Below are positions 10,000 to 22,914 of a stretch of DNA of 64,000 nucleotides, one piece after another. Under the pieces are notes generated by a model. It was not told where the DNA came from. It worked only from the letters and a program-made list of their open reading frames with translations, and did no database searches. A program made the translations under genes and the position numbers. The stretch lies in NCBI GenBank assembly GCA_037576215.1, contig JBANDB010000004.1, positions 496,001 through 560,000 on the forward strand, in the 5' to 3' direction. Source of the stretch: Armillaria gallica (Eukaryota > Basidiomycota > Agaricomycetes > Agaricales > Physalacriaceae). Every line of letters starts with the position of its first letter. The stretch's first letter is position 1.

Positions 10000-11660
10000 A
10001 CATAGACTACAAGGTGTTAGGTCTAGCATTCACATAGAATAGGTGATGTGCTAACGTTTTGGCAAGATAAAATCGACACCTAGGAAGATTAGAGTGTCTG
10101 GCCACACGAGATACTGGGATTGATGATCAAGGTCAGGCTGTGAAAACATGTGAACGTATCCAGATTCACATACCATTATAAGAACAAGTAACGACCATGC
10201 GCTGTCAGTTATTCAGTTCCTGCATATACCACATTCCATTGAAGGGAGACTCTTACCTCGTAGCTAAGCCGGATACCACCACGAGCCACATTAGATTCCA
10301 AAGCTTTTCAGATGTGCTATGGAAGGTTAAAATCTGAATCATGAAGAAAGGTCACAGCTTGCCTGGAGAACACAGAAACCTCCCTGCATTTATGCAAGTA
10401 GTAACACATTGAGAAGGCGATGATGAAATCACATATAGCCTCGATAGAAAAGATAGCACATATTGACTTCTGGGTGAATGTGAGATATAGGCATGCCAAT
10501 TATCAGATGAAACCATAAACGCACCTTTATGCTTGGTAACTTGAGAAAATTGGATATGGTGTATCTGTCAAGAGCTATATAAATACCACTCCCAACCACC
10601 CCGATTAAAAGGATTTATTACGCATCATAGATCAATACTAACGATCTCGTGAGGAGGAGACTAGAAAATAAAATATGACTTACAGACTCCGGTGCCTTTA
10701 TTAATAGTAAATAAAGCTGGCCATGCTACTGATGGGGTACTCACCAAGGGCAACTGTAGTAATCAGGACCTGTGAGCTCGTTTTCAGAGAAAGGCTACCG
10801 GGTCTATGGAAGGCACCTACCACAAACCATGGGAGAATCTTACCAAAGTGACAGCCAACTAGAAGTGGAGTGAACTTTGTGTGGTTCAGTAATCGGAAGG
10901 AGAAAGAGCGAACGTTTCCAGATGCGGACAGTATATACACTGTACATCACGCCAGTAAGTAAATATGCAGGCGAACAATTCATAAACATACGCTTGGACG
11001 CCCACGATGATAACCATCTGGAGAGTCGTAATAAGTTTCCGATATTAGGATACAATCAGAGGACGAACGGTGAGAAGTATATGTAGCTAAATATTGATGT
11101 TGTGTTTATCCTGATGAGAGTGCAACTGAGATGGTAATAAATACCTTGAAACTCCTATGAAAGGGACTCAGGTTCGCAGAATCTCCTGATAATCTTTACG
11201 TACCAGATGATAAGATAGATCCCATCATGTTCACCAGACAAGTCAACTAGATAGTAATACATCGCATGGGTACTGAAAGCCACATGAAGACTATCCAGAA
11301 CCCTGGGTAACACCGTGATCGATGAGATCAATTATGGCTGGATGGACTTCGACGCACCAAAGTACACCAACCTGGTCGCAGGACAATCGCAGGAGATCAG
11401 TGACACAGAGCCGGCTTGAAGTATCACAAGAAGTATACGTACAGAGGATCGGTACACCCACCAATCATCTGGGTATTTCTTGTAGTAGATGACAACTTGG
11501 AGATTCGTTATTCCGAAGAAACTGTTATCGGCAAAGGGGTATAGTTCAGGAGAAATATAGGAACATAGCTGACTTACATAGCAGCTATCGTCGAACCAAT
11601 ATAGAGAGGACCAAGTGTCATTCCCAAGGGAGGAACAGTGGCCTGCGCCTGCAATGTCAT
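10000..11660 (-). CDS. DUF6534-like seven-helix membrane protein gene, multi-exon
   Basis: Individual frames are short, but splicing reveals a gene. ATG at 11660 starts TVPPLGMTLGPLYIGSTIAA, the usual start of this basidiomycete family. Putative exons 11578-11660, 11443-11521, 11358-11371 and 11205-11302 join through GT..AG introns into FFGITNLQVVIYYKKYPDDW, then VLWVLDSLHVALSTHAMYYY. Further down are LQMVIIVGVQ joined to AVYTVRIWK across an intron near 10935-10985, then DFIIAFSMCYYLHKCR (about 10380-10430, apparently followed by a GC..AG intron) and PDTLIFLGVDFILPK (about 10055-10100). These match the helix order of DUF6534 proteins, which are integral membrane proteins of unknown function. 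Exon 5 and the 3' end could not be resolved, so late decay is possible. Confidence 0.65.
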
Positions 11661-12734
11661 TCTAGAATATGAGGGTGAAGATGAGAAAGATACACGTAAG
11701 GGACTCGGAGTGCCCACTGCTTTATGTATCTCTCGTAGAAGCTTAAGATATATAGTGGATCCGGATGTCAGTGGGTAGGAAGTGTGTTCTCGGTGTAGAT
11801 AAAATAGGCACACCTCCACGTCCAATAGAAGATCAAAGAGAGTGGACCTTAGATCCAATTTAACGGCGGATGGTGCCATTTTTCCGCTCCATGCCCGGGC
11901 GATCCGTGTGTAAAAATAGAGACGCATCTATCAAGGTGCCCATGGTCTCAAAGCCTTGCTATTGTCGTCTCTCAGGATGGATATATCCATTGACAGTCGA
12001 ATTATTAGTATTTGAATATCGGGGCAAAAGGACGTAGATCCACCTAAACTTTGCATAGCGCTGGACAGTTTTATGTGTTTTGCGACAGGAGAGTTTGATT
12101 TGATCATAAATCAGCTGTTTTTTTTTTTTGATCTTTGGGGTGCCTTCGTGCATCAGTAGAGGAATATTTCAAATGGTACGATTTAAATACATGTTACATA
12201 GCCATTTAGTTCGAAATATTGAAGAGCCAGTAAAATTTTACTGCATTCGACGCAAGGATATGGCGGTGCCAAGCAAAGTCGCGTCACGTCGTTCACATCA
12301 GATCGGACCGGATCATGGAGTTTGGAATTGGCCCTGCCCCGAGTTCTTTGCTTGTCCTTGCTGCGTCCTCGCCTCATCCAATTGATGAACACACATTTCT
12401 ACCAAAGATCATAAAAAACGGATACGAATACTCACAACCCTAGCCTGCCGATACAGTTAGCTTGTCGAGACTCGGAGGACTTGATAGCAACCGAATGTAC
12501 ATTCTAGTTCCAGTCCTGCTCTTTGTCTGATTCTGTCATCTTAGTTCTGCTTTACCCTCTTCTCGGTTATCCATGTTCATCTTTGATTATCACGGACCAC
12601 TGTCAGACGACATATATCTGATCATTCCCACCGGCTGCGAGGTCTTGAAGACATAGACGACGTTGCTGCACAGTACAGCGGCGACCTACAGCTCTGGTGT
12701 GGGCTTACCGATGAAAAAGATATAGGCAGTTCTC
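11661..12734. other. no supported gene
   Basis: Short frames on both strands without family signal. An 11-base T tract ends near 12129. May hold the promoter of the minus-strand DUF6534-like gene and degraded upstream sequence of F1. Confidence 0.3.
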
Positions 12735-13440
12735 TTGCATTCCCAACGAAGTAGACCTGTAGAAGTTGAAGAGTCTTTCTTTAAAGATGAAGAGAAGGGC
12801 GACGTGTCAGCCTCGTCGATTAAGTTATCGCTGCGTCAATCTAGGAGCACGCATCTCTGCATATCAGCCAGCTCAGATTGTGCCGCTCCTCATGCGCACG
12901 TACAGCCTCCACACAAACTATCACAACTACGCCTTTGGTTGTACACTGCGTTCAGCGCTTATATCACACATAGTCGGAAGGATAATCTTCGTTCACTTCT
13001 GGTTTCTGCCATATCGAGTTTGGCGAAGCATGCTTCTTAGGCACGCCGAAGATCAGCCGCTAATTCAGACTTGGCTCGATGACGAGACCAACGTTTTCTC
13101 CCTCCGATTTCCTTTACTCTTCGATGACAACAGCGGTGCATCCCCGCCTACGCCACATGGCACACCCCTACGCGTACCCGTCGTCGCTCCACGCCCATCA
13201 CACCCAGCTCTCTCTCATTCCAATATAAGTAACCAGTTCAGATGTGATGCCAAAGGCACCTCAAGCCGAATTGAAAACTATATTTTTCGATTGCCGACAC
13301 CTCCTAGGCTGCTATTCCCGGTTATTTGCTTCTTCCCACCCAACAGTGACTCTGGTTTGTATTGTCTATCCTTACGGTGGAGGGTACTTACTTCACCACA
13401 GTCTGCAATGCTCGGAAATTCTATAAGCATTTGAATGTGT
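12735..13440 (+). pseudogene. F1: 5' remnant of an F-box-like family gene
   Basis: Contains TWLDDETNVFSLRFPLLFDD followed by a Pro-rich stretch (ASPPTPHGTPLRVPVVAPRP). This matches the part of F2 (GELLTWLNGQTSVV, then DDDDDDASPPTP) and F4 (FTWLDGETNIVSLQFPSLL) that follows the first leucine-rich segment. The preceding part is scrambled between two frames. The family resembles C-terminal parts of Agaricomycete F-box proteins, but no F-box motif is visible, so function is not claimed. The 3' half seen in F2 and F3 is absent. Confidence 0.5.
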
Positions 13441-15277
13441 ACAACGTTCTTCTGCTTCCTGATTTCACATCCTCGGCGGCATGAGTAACCCACAACTGCG
13501 GAAAAACAACAGGCAGTGAGCTAGCGTTGACAATTGATGTTATTGTGTGCCTGCAAAATGAATTGTACTAAGAGGTATATAACACTCCCGCTGCATGATG
13601 ATCGGATTCTAGGATGAACCAATCATTCCAGTTTCTAACTTCAGCCATCAACGGATAAACTTCGGTCACTGTATTGAAGAAAGATCTCCAGAAGACGGCT
13701 AGGCATAGACCCAGGCGCCGGGATCGGAAAACTGGCAACGTTGGACGAACGATATGAGCTGAAGAGCGGTGATGACTAAATCGGATGATCATGCCGTCAT
13801 CACAGCCACAAGTCTGAACCTTCCTTCCTCTCTCCTGCGTTCATGCCTCTTGTCCACCCCACCATTATCTCTGGAATAATCCACGATCCACTGTTTGGCG
13901 TGTGCAGTTCCATTCCTCGGTGTCATTTTTTTCGGGACAATGGTGCCGCAGGCAATCTTTCCGCTGCTAGATTGATCCCAGTTCGGGTGAGTCTACATCT
14001 CTCTGATTCATTACATTAACTCGTCTCACCTGGACGAATACAGCGAGACTCTCTGTACTTCGGATCTCATTAGGACGTAGCCGATACCACCAAGAATCAA
14101 AGATGAGGGAATTGGAGAAACAGAAGAGCCGCAAGTTCAAACTTGCCTAGCCTTGGCTAGAATGATACCTAGTGGTATACCACGCACAATCATTAGTATG
14201 TACACTCAGTCTCTTCAATTCCCAATGTCAAATATCATGCTGACATGGTCTTCGTAGCATGGAATGTCCCTGATTCTGATCATCTACTCAATATAAAATG
14301 TATGTTGATCTAAAGATCGAGCTTTGTGAGCCAACTATACTAAACCTGTCCGACTAGTGCACCCTCTTGGTGAGATTTTCTGTCCGGATTTTGAGATCCA
14401 GTATATGTCAGCATCGACTCCCTAACTCAAGAGCACGCTACAATAATTGTCGTCTTCCTCCATTCACAGGCACTCCTTGCGTGGTGGTGGAACTTTGATT
14501 CATGATTAATCAAAAGGGTCGTTCGAATGTATGATCCTCGATTGCTTGCCCTCGATGAAACCCTGGCTTACAAAGCTGAGCTACCAGTGTTGCCACATAT
14601 TTGCCGTATCTGTTCCACGGACCAACAATCAAAGCAAGGCTCCCGGCCATCTTTTTTCCTGATCAAGGCAATCTTATAGCTATTCAATTACATTAAATAA
14701 CATACGCTTTGCCTACACTAACGAATGCGCGGATCCTTTTCATCATTTGACGCTTCAAACCGACTGAAGATGGTGATCCCCAGTACGACTCTCCCGGCCC
14801 TGATACGACTCTCATATCCTATTTCGCCGTTAATGAATTCATCAAAAGCCTATTCTGAGAGTAGATTCTATATCAGGAACCAAGCCGCCGTATTTTTCGG
14901 ATGCGTCATGCTCCATTGATGCGCTTCCAACCTCAGTCGCGCCCAGAACAGGACCGTGTCGGAGAGATATAATGGCTCTTTACTAGAATGTCGAACTGCA
15001 GAGTGCACTAACCATGAACGATCTTCCAATAGATTACGCATCTCTCATAGGTGCTTGGTGTAGCTCCGTGCTTTACAGTTCGTTGTTATCCATATACGTA
15101 GGGAGAATCCTAATGACAGCCACACTATTCTAGGCGTCAAGTATTCGAAGTCTTCTCAAATCTGATATGACCATATTAAACACCTCCAAGTATGGTTTTT
15201 AACTTCAGCGGTGTCAACTTGCTTGTCAGGCGCCGTCGGTAATGCGTGCCATTACGAAAGGACGTTTTAAGTCATTG
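13441..15277. other. no supported gene
   Basis: About 1.8 kb of short frames without recognisable domains. CpG is still present, unlike in the repeat blocks further right. Could be eroded sequence belonging to the F-family copy whose 3' flank follows. Confidence 0.3.
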
Positions 15278-15480
15278 AGGTACGTGTCTGTTTCTTCTAC
15301 CTAGCCATTCAATATTTCGGAGTCTAACAGTCCATGATGGATATCCTAGTATCTTCAAAACATCTTACCCCCGATTCATGTATATCTTTATTTGTATTTG
15401 TCCTTACTTTCACTGCCCTACTCATGGATTTATACCCAAATGCATTCTATCTCTGGACACAGAGCATTCGTCGCGATTCA
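15278..15480 (+). repeat. orphan copy of the F-family 3' flank
   Basis: Starts GGTACGTGTCTGTTTCTTC and contains CCGATTCATGTATATC, then CATGGATTTATACCCAAATG and GGACACAGAGCATTCG. The same ordered blocks follow the stop codons of F2 (18382-18560), F3 (26930-27130) and F4 (54100-54260). No coding part precedes this copy, so it marks another lost F gene. Confidence 0.65.
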
Positions 15481-15682
15481 GCCAGGGAAAGAGGGGACTG
15501 GACCGCGACTAGCGCTTCCTAACGAGATTTACTAAGAATCATCAACGCCAGCTGAAAGCGATCTGGAACGGGCTATTCAACACATGTTCTGCAAGAACGA
15601 TAATAATTAAATTTCATAGGGACCTAAAACAGCATTCACGGAAAGGTCGTTAACGACTACCTGTTGAACGCGTAACACACGT

Positions 15683-16773
15683 TCACATGGACGCTCCAGG
15701 ATAAACGAGATCACCTCCAAGAGAGCCCATCATCTGTGCCCATTCGACGAGATCCTCGTAATGATCCATACAACACAGCGTCAAAAAAGTCAAGACATCT
15801 TTCGGCTCATCGTGACTGAGTTCCTTTAGCTTGCGCTCCGTCAAGTTAATATTGCACCTCACAAAATCAATGAAGACGACATGCGTCGGGTTATCAGCAT
15901 CAGGAGTAATGAGCATGTTCTGTACGCTTACATCTCCATGCAAGATTCCACGTCTGGTGATCTCGGTGATCCCGTGAAGAGCGTGTTTTGTCTGTAATAC
16001 AGCGGTTCTGTGAGGGTAGAAGATCTAAAAAGATATAATGCATACCACATCTTTTGTCTGCCCGAGCATGATATCGTAGAAAGGTAAATTGTTCCTCGCC
16101 CTGTCAGCGTCGGAGTGCTCTGGGAAGGAGTCGATCGATCCCTCGAGAGATATACAATGGACATGCTCGAAGACGAACACACGAGTGACTTCCCCATTCT
16201 TCATTGCCAGCTATTGGATGTACATGAATCATAAGCCAAGACGTCAGGAAATCGACACACCTTATGCTTTCCATAGTAATACGGAATCACTGTTCCTTGT
16301 AGATACTTCAGTTCGTTGTATGCGTAGTTCTCACAGCCAGCGAGTTGCTTCGGGGATAGAGCCAGAGAAAATGGCGAACAAGATTCGAATGGTAGGAGTG
16401 AGGCCTGGAAGATTTTCAAAACAACCATTCCCCGAATCTTGTTGGAAACTTGTGTTCTAACACCGGCAGTACAGACGACAGATCAATGAGCCTCAGATTC
16501 CATGAAGGGCTGAAGGGCTCCGGTGATGACGAGTTCATAATTGCCACCGTTGTGAGCGAATGACCGAAGTTCGCGTCCGCCCTCTGGTTTGGCGACCGCC
16601 GGAAGTGCAACATCGAAGGAATCCCCGATGCTTAGATATTCACCACAGTGCCAGGCCCGGCGAAATACGGCTAGCTGGTCGTAATACTGTCTTTCTGCCA
16701 CCGGATCCTGAACATCATAGTAGTCCTGCCCAAACTGAGGGACGGTACCGCCTGATAGAAAGACTATATCATT
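15683..16773 (-). pseudogene. protein-kinase-like (APH/PK fold) gene with one in-frame TGA
   Basis: Reading minus, the frame opens near 16773 (NDIVFLSGGTVPQFG), runs through YYDQLAVFRRAWHCGEYL, meets TGA at 16483-16485 and continues in the same frame with the ATP-binding Lys (MVVLKIFQ), the conserved AYNELKYLQGTVIPYYYG, a hinge VFVFEHV, the catalytic loop LHGDVSVQNMLI (HGDxxxxN) and VVFIDFVRC in place of DFG. Putative introns are 16211-16260 and about 16008-16045. It ends in TGA at 15683. This layout is typical of Agaricomycete kinase-like proteins with unknown substrates. No initiating ATG is found in the first exon, so an upstream exon is missing or unresolved. The TGA may be a real nonsense change (CGA to TGA fits) or an unrecognised intron edge. 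Confidence 0.72.
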
Positions 16774-16869
16774 GGGTTTTCTTGATGGTAGAAGTGAGAC
16801 GGAGAGATGTTCGAGATTGTAAGGAGGTTAGTTTGTGGGCAATCAGATGCGAGCGGCAAGATCGGGCCG

Positions 16870-18379
16870 AATACGTCACTTTTTAAACTTTAGGGCAGGG
16901 GGTTTTCGTCCATCTCTTCATTCTTCCCCACCAATCCGTCTCTCAATTCTGCGATCATTTCAAGAGCAGGGCAATCCGGTCCGGCGCATGCCTTGATTCC
17001 TTCCCTCAGTGCCGTCCATTCTCCTTCTTGGATATGGTATGTTTGTTTTTGTCTCTTCACGCACACCCTCCGCGTTCCTGCATGGCCATCCTCACAATCT
17101 CGGGCATATCTCATACCCTGCGTACTCGCCCGCATGGACAACCTCCGGTCATTAACGCTCCCTTCATTTGATCTGCACATTCTACGCTATCACTCTGCTT
17201 TTGGACTACGCTATATCGAGTTCGGGAACGCACGTCTCTCCGGGCATAACGAGTTCTGCGAGTTTCTCATAAAGCCAGGCTACTCCGGGCAGGGCGAGGG
17301 CGAGCTTCTCACGTGGCTCAATGGCCAGACCAGCGTCGTTCCTCATCGATGATGATGATGATGACGCATCACCACCTACGCCACACTTACGCGTACCCGC
17401 CTTCTTTCCACGCCCACCACGCCAAGCCAACCGTTTCTATTTCCCATGCCTCTGCTATCGCCGCTCCCGCCTACTCCAACGCCGACTAAGGATACGTTCA
17501 CGCACACCACCGACACTCTGCTCCCTAATCATACAACCCTCCAGGGCCCGCCGCCTCTTACCATCCTCCTCACACCGTCTCGACCTCTAATCCACGCGCC
17601 TATAACTATTTCTACGCCTATCAAAAATCTATGCTGGGTTTCGTTCTACAACCACCCTCGAGTCCCTCCCTTCCTCCGTTCGCCACCTCCGCTTCACGTT
17701 CAGAACTGTGGACAAACGCACGGAGGAAAAGACACTCTGTAGTGCCGTCGTCGTATGCCCCGCCATCGAAGAACTCGAAATAGACGGTGAGGGTGGCGAG
17801 GAGTGCTGGTGTTCCGTCATTCCGCATTTCAAGTTTCGTCGCGTACTAGTTATGCGTGTACCGGGGACTGCTCAAGTCACGACAACGAAGGAAGACCTCG
17901 ATGAGAGGTTCCCACTCCCAAAACGTGCCAGAAGATGCTCAACATTGTCTACCATCAGCCACTCCGGCCACTACATGGTCGTCATCGAACGAACGCGTGC
18001 AGCTCGTCTAGCCAACGCATGCCCCGCCCTTCAAAGCGTCGTCGTCCTGAATGGAGTACAGTGGCACCGACCGTCTCCCTCACGACCGCCCCTCCCCCAG
18101 TCCCGGTCCACATTAAGTCTCCCATTCAACGATCTCTTCGTGAAGAAGATCGACCGTGGTGTTGTTCCTCCTCCTCCGCCTCCGAGGAAAGTCCTTGCTT
18201 TGACAGAACAATGGTTCATGAGAGCGGAGCGGTACTTTAACCTCAACGAGAGCGATGACGATTCCCTTTTCTATAAACCGAGTCTGAGAAAGGAGAGTAG
18301 TTCGATAGAACGTTGTCACCAACAGGTAAAGGTTGACGTTCGAGGTGCAGGGACGATGGTGATGGCGCTGGTGTAGCAA
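16870..18379 (+). pseudogene. F2: F-box-like/leucine-rich family gene with frameshifts
   Basis: ATG at 17134 begins MDNLRSLTLPSFDLHILRYH, a leucine-rich start typical of C-terminal parts of Agaricomycete F-box proteins. It continues to GELLTWLNGQTSVV, then shifts frame into a poly-Asp/Pro segment (DDDDDDASPPTP, 17345), again into TDTLLPNHTTLQGPPPLTIL (17515), and finally into a 222-codon frame (17708-18376) holding VDKRTEEKTL-like sequence, EELEIDGEGGEECWCS, ALQSVVVLNGVQWHR and a C terminus with a Pro run and an acidic DDDS patch. At least three frame changes make it a pseudogene. The stop TAG at 18374 is followed within about 10 bases by a likely 3'-UTR intron (GTACGT..TTTGTAG, ending near 18440). 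Confidence 0.65.
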
Positions 18380-18740
18380 TAAGGTACGTGTCTTTTCCGC
18401 CGTTCTTGCTATTCAAGGTCCTCATTTTACTTTGTAGATCCTTTGCCGTCGCTATCGTTTGGATCCCGATTCATGTATATATCCTTATCTGTATTTATCC
18501 CTACCTTCATTCCCCCCCTCATGGATTATACCCAATTGCAATTCTTCGTCGACACAGATTATTCGTCCTGATCCAGTCAGTGAACTAACCCAAGTCCAAA
18601 GCCTACACAAAATTCCACATAGGCATAAGAATCAGTGCCGGTCAGGGACTTTCGCTTCCACGCTCATCTTTGAAGATATCTTCGCCCATATCATCGCAGC
18701 CATCGTTCATGTATCCTTTTGACATACGGCTGGGGACTTT

Positions 18741-18930
18741 AAGCAACGGTTCATGAAGTGTTTCAACCTCAATGACGGCGACGATTCTTTAAACCGAGTC
18801 CTAGAAAGGAGAGTATTTCGATACAACATTGTCACGAACAACTCGAGGTTGACGTTCACGGTGCTGGGAAGATGGTGTAGCGTTAGGTACGTGTCTTCTT
18901 CTCTGTTCTTGCTGTTCAAACTCAAAACAT
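18741..18930 (+). repeat. partial tandem duplicate of the F2 3' end
   Basis: TTCATGAAGTGTTTCAACCT, then GACGGCGACGATTCT, AAACCGAGTCCTAGAAAGG and GGTGCTGGGAAGATGG repeat the order seen at 18216-18390, followed again by GGTACGTGTCTTC and by TTCATGTATATATC at 18976. A local tandem duplication of the last coding segment plus 3' flank. Confidence 0.7.
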
Positions 18931-18960
18931 TCTTTCGTAGGTCGTCGTCATCGGGGCAAA

Positions 18961-19747
18961 TCAATCTACTCTCGATTCATGTATATATCTTTATCTGCGA
19001 CTCGTGGATCTATACCTATTTATATTCGTTGCTCCCTTCTTACTCAACGTTAACGTTACCCTTCAACATGTCAATTGGTTCAAAAGAATTCGTGCTTGTC
19101 CGGCGATCGTTCGAGAATTTCTCACTGCTACCCGTGTCGTGTCGGAAGACATGATGACCTGCACGTCAGCTGGTCATTAATGCGTCCAAGCTGTTATCAT
19201 CGTCGACGATGATGGCAGTATAAGTTGACATCTTATTAGAGCGAATTCTTCTTCCTACCAATAGCAGGCTATCAACAAAACAAAGTTCAAGCAACTATCG
19301 AAGTTACGATGTCGAAGTTCAGGGTGCTGAGAGTAGGGTTAAGTTGAAGGTGCAGTGTTTGGTGGGTGTCCGTTTTCCCATCTTGCTTTTCGAATTCCCG
19401 GTCCTAATAAGTAATACCTCGTAGACTATCTGAGGCCATCGGTAATGCGCCTTGTTGGACTCCCCGCTCATAATGAATTCCACGTAGAATTTATCGCTGT
19501 CACACCATCTCTCATGAATCGAAATTTATTTCCATGTTATGTTCCGTTTCGTTTACACCTGTGGCAATAAAGAACCTCATAATAACTTGTTGAAGGACAT
19601 TCATCCCAATCCGGTTCGTAAATATTCTATTACAAAAAATTTCAATACTTCTGACTCATATTCAACGCATTATACAATGAATGGGAAAGACTGACAGAAA
19701 CAAATAGACTCGGTTCTCCATCATACAATTCCACACGCCGCATCAGG
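18961..19747. other. no supported gene; F-family 3'-flank debris
   Basis: Begins inside the duplicated F-family 3' flank. A weaker third echo of the F coding end (CGAAGTTACGATGTCGAAG, GGGTGCTGAGAG) lies near 19300-19360. Otherwise short frames only. The end of the minus-strand DUF6535 gene follows. Confidence 0.35.
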
Positions 19748-22700
19748 TTAAGTAGCGTCGACATTCCCTGATCTACGCAGTCCTAGCTCAAGGTCCGTAT
19801 CTGGGTACGGTCGCCATCCGGAATCGTAGTTAGTTTCCAGCCCCCCAGTGAGATTGTTGGAACTCGTCGACGGCTATGTGAAAGTGATAAGCTGACGAGA
19901 GACTGAAAGATTTATATCATCTACCTACCTGGTTGGTGTCAATGTTGCTGCCCTTTTCCACCTCGAGACACTCGGCCAGGATACGGACGATCTCTTTCAT
20001 ATCCTTCCTCCAACGTTTCAGATCATTTGACGTTCCATTGTCGGTGGAATGCAGTGTATAACACTGAACAGAGTATTCGTCGTCTAGTGAGTTTAAGGTT
20101 TGCAAGATGTTAGGCCATTTATCATCATGAGGAGCAATTGAGGTCAGCGAGGATAAGATAAGGCGTGGCGGGGTTACGCTGCGGGCGATACTCGCACAAA
20201 TGCAACGAATAACAGGTGCTTGATGCAAGGCTTCGATATGCCAGTCAAGTAAATCATCCGTTTGAATATCAGCGAGCTTCCCTGCTTTGGCTTCCGAGAG
20301 CCCAGTGATATAACCGCGCAGTCCTTCGATGAGCTCTGGGTGGAGGGTACTTCGATCTGCAATATAACACAAACTGCGTTCGTGTTCGAAAGCTTCGTAT
20401 GCATTGAAGATCCCTCTGGAGAAAGCTTGTCCTAATAAAAAGGAAACTATGCCAATTATAGAGTCAAAGTGTTGAGGAAAATCAGGGATGACTGGAAGGG
20501 TGGACAGACGGGGTGGACACTCTACACGTTCATCATGAATGACTCGAAGGATATTCAGAAATAATGGCTTCGTGGCCCATTCTACGTTCCGTTCAACGAC
20601 GCAGTCCTCGGGGCCTCCACCCATAAGTGAAGCCATGAATGCAAGAGCGTAAACACGGCAGCTCCACAAGAGGTCCTTGAGCTCTGAATCCTCCCAATTG
20701 CTCAAAGAACGACCGGTAAATAAATCAGACATGATGAAAGGGAGTATCGCCCTGAAAACATGGGCCCGCCATTGTTTCGAAGGAACATCGACAGGATGAC
20801 AATGAATGTCTTTGTTTATCGCATAGAATGCAACACGCAACAGCCGGTACTTGGATATCGTAGAATCATCGTAAAACGGATGACGTTGGTGCGAATTAAA
20901 GGTTGATGGGGCTGAGTCAGGCGCCAAGGTGCGTACAATGGACAGCAAGAGTCTTCGCTCGGGATCAACTGGGTCGTTGTGTGACTCGGATGCCGAGAAG
21001 AATGCGAGAAGGCCTTTGAGAATTTCTGGTTTATAATCTGTTACCGAGGCGTACGCCAAAGTGCGGCTGTATGATTCGGAAGGACTGTCTTCGGGGAGAT
21101 ATATCCTTGTTACCAAGTTGAGACACATCTCGATGGTAAAGGCATCCCCCACATCATGAAACATCTGTTCTTTGTCCACATAACGGTCTAAGAGCTTCTT
21201 CCAGACGAGAGGATGGTGAACGCCATTGTCGGCTAAGGCGTCCATGACAACTTGGTTCTGCTCCGTAGGCTTCTGAATATGTGCATCGTCGATGGAAGAC
21301 AGAGTTATTGACAATATGTTGGAAAGCTTCTTTGAGAAATCCAGATTATGCTCTCCAAACAGTCCGGATGGGAACTTCCTGCACAAATCAGGGAACAGAA
21401 TCTCCAACCGAAGGAGCGGCTCGATCCTGCGGTCGATATTGGGAATATCCTTGGGAATCCACCGAGTAGGCTCATCTCTGCTCAGCTCCATACAATCCAT
21501 CAACATTCTTTCCTTCTCATGTCGTATCTCAACCCAACGTCGGCTGAACGCCTCATCAGCACACGCTTTATGGTCTGGGGATAATCCAGCAAGTGCCTGA
21601 ATAACAAGACGATGGATCGCCGAGGTCGATGATCTCTCGTACAACCAATGAAGCGCATCAACTTCGTTTTCGATACGTGACTCGTGCGCAGCACAAATCT
21701 CAGAAGCCTGCACATTATCGACTTCAGAGAGATTCTTGACTTCCAGCGATGAAGAGAGCCCAGGGACTGTGGTAATTGGTGGATGCTTGCGGATAGCAGA
21801 TAAAATATAAGTGATGGGTGTTTTCCAGGGATTCTCCGGGCCCTTCAGAGCCCTGACACTGTAGACTACGTAGATGCTAAAAATCGGAAAGTATATGTTG
21901 GACAGCACATTGAACAATATAACACTCTGGTCATAGTTAATCAATGCAAGGCCCAACACAAAGCTGATGAGGGAAAGATGCAACAGGAGTTGAAGGAAGC
22001 TAATCCAGGTGCGGAGGCGCGATTTGATAAGGCCTTTGTAACGTAAATGTCGAGTACGGGCCTGAACTTTGGGTTGTCCAGGGATAGGAGACACATAATG
22101 GCAATACCATCCATCTACAAGAATGGCGAAAAACGCAGTTTCAAGACTGAGAATAAGACTCGTCAGCCAGAAGAAATATACAGTCAAATTAAGCCAGCGC
22201 GGAGAAAAAGGAGCGGTGGGGTCAGTGCCGGAAGTGGTGATATCATCAAGGGAAGTGCCATTAGCTAGTGCGCGTTGTATATTGATCTGGTCGAATAGCA
22301 ATACAGCAGACATTTCCTGATAGTCTGGCTGCAAGGAATCCGATGATTGTGTAATGAAGGTGCTGACAACTGCGGAGAATAGTCCCGCCTACAAGATAAA
22401 ATATAATTAAAGTGAAGTAACACGTATTTGACTGAAACTACTCACGAACACTAGGAGGATATTCAATTTTCCTCTCTGGTCGTGAAGCATAGCGGTGTCG
22501 TAATTCAAACTTTCATCCAAATAAGCGTGCCAAACACTGGATGTTGGCCCCGCTTCTTCAAAAGGTGGACTCGGTGGATACCCTTGACAATCACCTGAAA
22601 CAAGTTATGAGGACAGGTGTGGTACTTCAGGATGTACGCATACCAATTGGTGCTACAACCGGAGGGCTCTGAGACTGCCTAAGTGGAGGAGGAGGTGCTG

Positions 22701-22914
22701 GGAAAGGCTCCTCGTCAGGGGAAGGCATAGTCATCCCTTTCCCTATCGTACTGGCATGATACGCTGATGGATAAGAACGTTCAGCCTGGTCCAATGAATT
22801 TTGTGGGCTTCGTCGGGAGTCAATCAAGTTATGAGCAATTCCGATCTCTACGTCATTTGACTCCGGATTGTGTAAGTCGTTGTCTCGAGTGTTGGCGGGC
22901 ATATCGTGTTCCAT
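19748..22914 (-). CDS. DUF6535 membrane protein gene, 4 exons, 1001 residues
   Basis: CDS is complement(join(19748..19873, 19929..22388, 22446..22594, 22644..22914)). All three introns (about 49-57 bases) are GT..AG and the phases agree (90 codons + 1 base, 140 codons, 960 codons, stop TAA). Exon 1 is disordered and Pro-rich (EEPFPAPPPPLRQ). Exon 2 has SSVWHAYLDESLNYDTAMLH and LNILLVF. Exon 3 continues the first helix (AGLFSAVVSTFITQSSDSLQ), then FFWLTSLILSLETAFFAILV, ISFLQLLLHLSLISFVLGLA and a fourth helix near VILFNVLSNIYFPIF. This is the N-terminal DUF6535 membrane module. About 750 soluble, probably helical residues follow, then a short C-terminal exon (GWRPYPDTDLELGLRR). Location is membrane and function is unknown. 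ATG at 22914 is the first in-frame start. No premature stop; the only intact host gene here. Confidence 0.9.
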
